NCBI GenBank assembly: GCA_013138855.1
Contig: WTBX01000291.1
Span: 1-7,268 of the forward strand
DNA length: 7,268 bases
Direction of reading: 5' to 3'
From: Methylococcaceae bacterium
Lineage (GTDB): Bacteria; Pseudomonadota; Gammaproteobacteria; Methylococcales; Methylomonadaceae
This document shows positions 6,776 to 7,268 of this stretch, piece by piece; position 1 is the first letter of the stretch; each line of letters opens with the position of its first letter. Under the pieces are notes generated by a model. It saw only the letters and a list, made by a program, of their open reading frames with translations. It was not told where the DNA came from and ran no database searches. Both the position numbers and the translations under genes were made by a program.

Positions 6776-7111
6776 CTAAACGACAGGAATTTTCACACTA
6801 ATATTATAAGAAGACTGCTCTAACTTGCCTGAATTATCATAATAATCAATCACGCCATTTTCCCAGACAACCCAAGCTTCAATAGCTCCAGCAGCTAAAT
6901 ACAACGACACCTTATTACGCATTTCTACTTTTGAGTTAGACGGCGAAACAACCTCAATACTATTTTCTGGCGCATGAATATAGGGCGTTGCATAATCATA
7001 TTCCTTAATAAATGCTTTAGAACACCACGCCACATCAGCAACTTTCACACCTTCCGTAGTTTGCACAGAACATTCCGTTAAAGCCACACCTTTTTTAAGC
7101 TTCCTTTCCAA
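6776..7111 (-). CDS. Uma2-type (DUF820) putative nuclease, 5'-truncated
   Basis: The readable 111 codons match the C-terminal part of the Uma2/DUF820 family, a PD-(D/E)XK nuclease-fold group whose biological role is unsettled. Visible are TECSVQT (12-18), GVKVADVAW (21-29, with the likely metal-binding D26), IEVVSPSNS (52-60, E53), a following K67 and LYLAAGAIEAWVV (70-82), the characteristic end of the domain. Family members usually have some 180-200 residues, so roughly the first 70-80 are missing. The TTG at 7109-7111 is only the first possible start, not a believable one: the frame stays open to a TGA at 7208-7210, but in GC-rich sequence that does not resemble the family. The gene is therefore cut by the composition break near 7112-7130. 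Its stop lies 53 bases before the DUF29 gene. Confidence 0.7.
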   Translation of the reverse strand: MERKLKKGVALTECSVQTTEGVKVADVAWCSKAFIKEYDYATPYIHAPENSIEVVSPSNSKVEMRNKVSLYLAAGAIEAWVVWENGVIDYYDNSGKLEQSSYNISVKIPVV

Positions 7112-7268
7112 CTTGCAACAAGGAGAAGAGGTCCTGGTCTCGTTGATGGCGCGGACAGTGACGGGCTTCAGTGCGAAACCCCTCGAGAATGCCCGGGAGC
7201 TGTTTGATCAGGGGATCGAGCTCCATGCGGGCCGGCCGGATGCCTACTGGCTGCGCGCCCTGCTGGAC
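7112..7268. other. GC-rich terminal segment of foreign composition
   Basis: From about 7121 to the window end GC is about 65%, against about 40% in the neighbouring sequence. The change coincides with the point where similarity to the Uma2 family stops. The stretch is either DNA inserted or rearranged into the chromosome, or the other half of a chimeric read, clone or contig. A HindIII recognition sequence at 7097-7102 lies close to the break and would fit a ligation artefact, although such sites are common. Confidence 0.6.
7146..7268 (+). CDS. Possible partial ORF in the GC-rich segment
   Basis: From ATG at 7146 the frame is open to the window end, giving 41 residues beginning MARTVTGFSAKPLENAR and ending with an ELFDQGIEL...PDAYWLRALL pattern that faintly resembles a TPR helix pair. 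It is the only open forward frame here, and about 80% of its third positions are G or C, as expected for coding DNA from a GC-rich organism. No well-placed ribosome binding site precedes the ATG (AAGGAG at 7120-7125 is about 20 bases away), so the true start may lie elsewhere. The minus frame in the same register is also open, with a proline- and arginine-rich product that looks less like a protein. The family is not recognised. Confidence 0.3.
   Translation, partial: MARTVTGFSAKPLENARELFDQGIELHAGRPDAYWLRALLD

Noticed and set aside
1..7268. CRISPR arrays, tRNA or rRNA genes, transposases and phage genes
   Set aside because: I saw no regularly spaced repeats, no cloverleaf or rRNA sequence and no transposase or phage motifs on either strand.

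Overview
This window looks like a piece of a gammaproteobacterial chromosome of roughly 40% GC. The main evidence is the gene order aroA-cmk-rpsA-ihfB-lapA on the minus strand, a conserved gammaproteobacterial arrangement, and an RF3 protein (prfC) that matches the gammaproteobacterial family closely along its length. The DUF29 and Uma2-like genes, families often multiplied in filamentous sulfur bacteria and cyanobacteria, hint at a Thiotrichales/Beggiatoaceae-like host. That placement is only a guess.

Layout, left to right. Positions 1-42 may hold the last 13 codons of a plus-strand gene. A dyad next to a TATAAT box follows, then prfC (127-1707, plus). prfC converges on the minus-strand cluster, with a hairpin between them at 1718-1743. 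The minus-strand genes, in transcription order (right to left), are a 5'-truncated Uma2-type nuclease-fold gene (6776-7111), a DUF29 gene (6264-6722), aroA (4908-6218), cmk (4252-4908), rpsA (2501-4162), ihfB (2046-2351, GTG start) and lapA (1773-2024).

The core genes are housekeeping. aroA makes EPSP for aromatic amino acids and is translationally coupled to cmk (CMP/dCMP kinase) by a TAATG overlap. rpsA encodes the six-domain ribosomal protein S1, ihfB the beta subunit of the nucleoid protein IHF, and lapA a small two-helix inner-membrane protein linked to lipopolysaccharide assembly. prfC encodes the GTPase that recycles RF1/RF2 at termination. The DUF29/Uma2 pair is accessory and its role is unknown.

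The least expected material is non-coding. The 149-bp rpsA-ihfB gap contains five inverted repeats, one of them a 9-bp stem with a U-rich tail ending just before the ihfB ribosome binding site. A 7-bp hairpin sits just upstream of the rpsA start, and a dyad abuts the putative prfC -10 box. At about 7112-7130 composition jumps from about 40% to about 65% GC, cutting off the Uma2 gene. That is either a real rearrangement or an assembly/cloning chimera. I see no convincing new multi-gene system; the window is mainly ordinary core genome with some regulatory structures and one suspicious junction.
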